DNA from: Thermodesulfobacteriota bacterium
GTDB lineage: Bacteria > Desulfobacterota > BSN033 > UBA1163
Reading direction: 5' to 3'
NCBI GenBank assembly: GCA_030024065.1
Contig: JASEIE010000171.1
Location: forward strand, 1-8,545
Length of the DNA: 8,545 nt
The translations under genes were made by a program, and so were the position numbers. Shown here one piece after another: positions 6,338 to 8,545 of this stretch; positions within the stretch are counted from its first letter, which is position 1, and every line of letters starts with the position of its first letter. The notes under the pieces were generated by a model that saw nothing but the letters and a program-made list of their open reading frames with translations, did not search any database and was not told the DNA's origin.

Positions 6338-7354
6338 ATGAATGTCTTAAATCTTTCGACTTTCAGAAACGAAGAAAAGACCTCCTTCGATGCGATCCTC
6401 AAATGGATTGGGGACGATTTGGAAAAAGTGGACCATGAGTTCCGTAAGAACTTAAGGTCTGATGTCCCCATTATCTCGGCTATCGGGGAACACCTTCTCC
6501 TCAGCGGAGGCAAACGATTTCGCCCCCTTCTACTCATTCTTGCCGCCAGATTATGCGGCTATCGAGGACAGGATCATATCTCCATGGCCAGCCTGATCGA
6601 ATTCATCCACACGGCAACGCTCCTTCATGACGATGTGGTTGACCGGGCTGAACTGCGAAGAGGAATTGAATCAGCCAACTCCATCTGGGGGAGTGAAGCC
6701 TGCGTTCTCGTCGGCGATTTCCTTTTTACAAAATGTTTCTCCCTGATGGTAGAGAATGGAAACCGCAAAATCCTTGAGGCTATCTCCAGGGCTACAACCC
6801 TCATGGCAGAGGGGGAACTGGAGGAATTGATCAGAACGAATGACCTCTCTCTGACCGAGGCAGGTTACCTCTCTATTGTCTCCAGAAAAACGGGAGCCCT
6901 CATCTCAGTCGCCACTCAGATTGGCGCCATCCTTGGAGAAGCCCCCGAAGTAAAGGAAAGGGCTTTGTCCGATTTTGGAATGGATCTGGGAATTGCTTTC
7001 CAGTTGATCGACGATAACCTCGACTACATATCCAGGGAAGAAGAATTTGGAAAGAAGATCGGAATCGACCTGCAGGACGGAAAGATCACCCTTCCTCTGG
7101 TCCATACCCTCAATCATTGCGGTGAGGGAGAGAAAGCCATCATCCGGGAGGCTGTGAATTCCAATCCCGTCACAAAAGAGGCATTCTTTGAGGTGGTGGA
7201 GATCATCGAGAGACACCGTGGGTTAAATTATGCCTTTGAGGAGGCGAGAGGATATGTTGAAAAGGCAAAAGGACGTCTTCATCTCTTTCCCGACTCGAAA
7301 GAAAAAGAGGCCCTTTTTGCATTGTCCGATTATGTACTAGAGAGAAGATTGTGA
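6338..7354 (+). CDS. ispB: Long-chain polyprenyl diphosphate synthase (IspB-like)
   Basis: A trans-prenyltransferase of 338 residues that extends an allylic diphosphate with isopentenyl diphosphate units. All family motifs are present: GGKRFRP (57-63); the first aspartate-rich motif DDVVD (98-102) within EFIHTATLLHDDVVD, followed by RRG; VGDFLFTK (125-132); RKTGALIS (183-190); and the second aspartate-rich motif DDNLD (225-229), followed by GKKIGIDLQDGK. The residues 4-5 places before the first motif (A93, T94) are small, as in enzymes that make long chains, and the stretch matches octaprenyl synthase IspB. The product is most likely a C35-C45 chain for the quinone side chain; exact length cannot be read from sequence, so the symbol is a family assignment. 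The reaction is cytoplasmic. The AGGAG sits flush against the start codon. It is followed by trxA after 53 bases, possibly in one transcript. Confidence 0.93.
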   Translation: MNVLNLSTFRNEEKTSFDAILKWIGDDLEKVDHEFRKNLRSDVPIISAIGEHLLLSGGKRFRPLLLILAARLCGYRGQDHISMASLIEFIHTATLLHDDVVDRAELRRGIESANSIWGSEACVLVGDFLFTKCFSLMVENGNRKILEAISRATTLMAEGELEELIRTNDLSLTEAGYLSIVSRKTGALISVATQIGAILGEAPEVKERALSDFGMDLGIAFQLIDDNLDYISREEEFGKKIGIDLQDGKITLPLVHTLNHCGEGEKAIIREAVNSNPVTKEAFFEVVEIIERHRGLNYAFEEARGYVEKAKGRLHLFPDSKEKEALFALSDYVLERRL

Positions 7355-7366
7355 GAGAATCCCGAA

Positions 7367-7387
7367 TTCAGGAGTCAGAAGTCAGAA
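7367..7387 (+). repeat. Tandem heptamer repeat upstream of trxA
   Basis: Three adjoining 7-base units (TTCAGGA, GTCAGAA, GTCAGAA) lie in the 53-base gap before trxA, ending 7 bases before its Shine-Dalgarno site. They match the NTCAGAA unit found upstream of topA at 2994-3028, in the same orientation relative to the downstream gene. Confidence 0.7.
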
Positions 7388-7407
7388 TGAAAGTAGAGGA
7401 GTAAAAG

Positions 7408-7740
7408 ATGGCGAGTGAATCAGGTTTGCTTCAGGTAAATGACAAGAATTTTACATTAGAGGTTCTTCAATCGGACATTCCGGTTCTGGTCGATTTCTGG
7501 GCGACCTGGTGCGGCCCCTGTCGTGCGATCAGCCCCATCGTTGAAGAGTTGGCAAAGGAATTTTCAGGGAGGGTCAAATTGACCAAACTCAATGTGGATG
7601 AAAATCCGGCCACACCAAGCCAGTACGGTGTCAGGGGGATTCCCACCCTCATTCTTTTCAAAGAAGGGAAGATTCTCGACCAAATTGTCGGATCCGTGCC
7701 AAAGGCCCGATTAAAGACCATGATTGAAAAGGCCCTGTAA
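7408..7740 (+). CDS. trxA: Thioredoxin
   Basis: A classical cytoplasmic thioredoxin of 110 residues, without signal peptide. It reduces disulfides in client proteins such as ribonucleotide reductase and peroxiredoxins and is itself reduced by thioredoxin reductase. The active site is WCGPC at 34-38 (catalytic Cys35 and Cys38) within VDFWATWCGPCR, with the buried acidic residue Asp29. The cis-proline is Pro79 in GIPT. Length and motif order are those of E. coli TrxA. ATG 7408 follows AGAGGAG (7395-7401) with 6 bases of spacing, a good ribosome-binding site. The polyprenyl synthase gene ends 53 bases upstream and an exported thioredoxin-like gene begins 205 bases downstream. Repeat tracts flank it on both sides. 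No thioredoxin reductase gene is in the window. Confidence 0.97.
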   Translation: MASESGLLQVNDKNFTLEVLQSDIPVLVDFWATWCGPCRAISPIVEELAKEFSGRVKLTKLNVDENPATPSQYGVRGIPTLILFKEGKILDQIVGSVPKARLKTMIEKAL

Positions 7741-7744
7741 TAAA

Positions 7745-7852
7745 GGATATCAGGCTACCAGAAAAACAGGAAGCAGGATACCAGGCTATCCGCATATCAG
7801 AAAAAATGAATGTAAATATTTTTAAATCTGATGCCCTGTTTTCCTGATATCC
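7745..7852. repeat. Palindromic ATATCAGG-type intergenic element
   Basis: GGATATCAGG (7745-7754) is an exact reverse complement of CCTGATATCC (7843-7852), and AAAACAGG (7763-7770) of CCTGTTTT (7835-7842). Together they can form a long stem with an 8-base bulge on the left arm. The left side also holds a direct repeat, GGATATCAGGCTACC (7745-7759) and GGATACCAGGCTATC (7776-7790), 31 bases apart. It begins 5 bases after the trxA stop codon. No T run follows the stem, so a simple terminator is unlikely. Confidence 0.65.
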
Positions 7853-7879
7853 CTGCCTACCGCAGGCAGGCACTGCCTG
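7852..7879. repeat. Two mutually exclusive 7-bp hairpins
   Basis: CCTGCCT (7852-7858) pairs with AGGCAGG (7864-7870) around a 5-base loop. The same middle segment can instead pair as CAGGCAG (7863-7869) with CTGCCTG (7873-7879) around a 3-base loop. Only one can form at a time. It adjoins the right arm of the larger palindrome and lies 67 bases before the TlpA-like start. Confidence 0.6.
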
Positions 7880-7945
7880 ATAGCCCGATATTCTGATAAC
7901 CGATTGTCATTGATTCGAATCTTATATCTGAAAGGTTGAATATTC

Positions 7946-8467
7946 TTGAGGCGTTCTAATCTTTTCTTGTCGCTGTTTCTCATCCTGTGCCTGGCATCGG
8001 CCATTTCACTTCCCCACTGCGCCAGAAAACCAAAGGAGTCCGCTTCGGCGCCGGATTTCACCCTCAAGACCCTCGAGGATCAGGAGATCAGCCTCTCTGG
8101 ATTGAGAGGGAAGGTCGTCCTCCTCGACTTCTGGGCCACCTGGTGTGGTCCCTGCAGGGAATCCATCCCCCATCTGATTCAACTTTACAGGAGTTACCAG
8201 GAGGAGGGATTTGAATTGATCGGGATGAGCCTGGATAAAAAAGAAGAGGCTGATAAGGTTCGTCACTTTGTTAGATCGATGGATATCCCCTATCCCATCA
8301 TTCTCGCTCCGGAGGATGTGTCAAAAAATTATGGAATCACGGGCCTCCCCACCACTATCCTCATCGATAAGGAAGGTAGAATTCGAGACAAGATTGTTGG
8401 ATTTAATAGCTCGATCGCTCAGCAGATTGCAGCCAGAGTGGCGGAACTCACCTCGGAAAAACCCTGA
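7946..8467 (+). CDS. Exported TlpA/ResA-like thioredoxin-fold protein
   Basis: A 173-residue protein of the AhpC-TSA/Redoxin TlpA group, acting outside the inner membrane as a thiol-disulfide reductase, often in cytochrome c maturation. Residues 1-24 are a basic start plus a hydrophobic segment (LFLSLFLILCLASAISL), then a short linker. Cys25 in SLPHC could be a lipid attachment site, but the lipobox is poor, so a cleaved signal or membrane anchor is equally possible. The domain starts at APDFTL (35-40). The active site is WCGPC at 66-70 (Cys67, Cys70), and the cis-proline is Pro135 in GLPTT. The segment between about 85 and 125 is the insertion typical of TlpA/ResA. The start is TTG 7946, with AAAGG 10 bases upstream; no in-frame ATG precedes the signal sequence. 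The substrate is not deducible: no cytochrome maturation gene is in view. Confidence 0.9.
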   Translation: MRRSNLFLSLFLILCLASAISLPHCARKPKESASAPDFTLKTLEDQEISLSGLRGKVVLLDFWATWCGPCRESIPHLIQLYRSYQEEGFELIGMSLDKKEEADKVRHFVRSMDIPYPIILAPEDVSKNYGITGLPTTILIDKEGRIRDKIVGFNSSIAQQIAARVAELTSEKP

Positions 8468-8545
8468 CCCTCGCCTACGCCGGGGAAATCCTAGCCAAAG
8501 ATATTTGAAATTTTCCCCATTTAATCTCCTCCCCCTTCGATGGGG

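Noticed and set aside
7408..8467. The two thioredoxin-fold genes as one redox relay system
   Set aside because: One is cytoplasmic and the other exported, no membrane electron carrier such as CcdA/DsbD lies between them, and the 205-base gap is full of repeats. Adjacency alone does not support a joint system.
8515..8545. CCCCAT/ATGGGG inverted repeat at the window edge
   Set aside because: Only 6 bp with a 19-base loop, and the sequence after it is outside the window, so a terminator or repeat cannot be judged.

Overview
The window looks like ordinary chromosomal DNA of a Gram-negative bacterium with moderate GC and AT-rich intergenic gaps. My best guess is an uncultured member of the former Deltaproteobacteria (Desulfobacterota). 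The basis is indirect: the LysM protein / dprA / topA gene order, a TopA with four tetracysteine fingers, a radical SAM remnant of the B12-binding type, a long-chain polyprenyl diphosphate synthase, periplasmic TlpA-type thioredoxin, and short repeats crowding the gaps. No tRNA, rRNA, IS element, CRISPR array or phage gene was seen.

Layout. Positions 1-743 (+) hold a broken radical SAM gene: the C-terminal part is readable, but the cofactor-binding half is absent and only about 150 bases with stops lie upstream. It converges on, and overlaps by 9 bases, a minus-strand block that reads from right to left: a secreted LysM protein (5071-4268), an intrinsic terminator, dprA (4147-3047) and topA (2975-735). 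A 356-base AT-rich divergent promoter region (5072-5427) separates this block from a plus-strand series: a TrmN6-like N6-adenine methyltransferase (5428-6147), a polyprenyl diphosphate synthase (6338-7354), cytoplasmic thioredoxin (7408-7740) and an exported TlpA/ResA-like thioredoxin (7946-8467).

How the genes relate. dprA and topA are DNA-metabolism genes in a conserved pairing: loading of incoming single strands onto RecA, and relaxation of negative supercoils. The LysM protein probably works in the cell envelope, and the terminator suggests it is largely transcribed separately. The polyprenyl synthase probably supplies quinone side chains. The two thioredoxins act on opposite sides of the inner membrane and are probably neighbours rather than a single pathway.

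I found no new multi-gene system. The most interesting material is between the genes: (i) a 7-base tandem repeat upstream of both topA and trxA, in the same orientation relative to the gene; (ii) a palindromic element built of GTAATC units that begins inside the 3' end of the methyltransferase gene; (iii) a different palindromic element between the two thioredoxin genes with two mutually exclusive hairpins; and (iv) the internal loss in the radical SAM gene.
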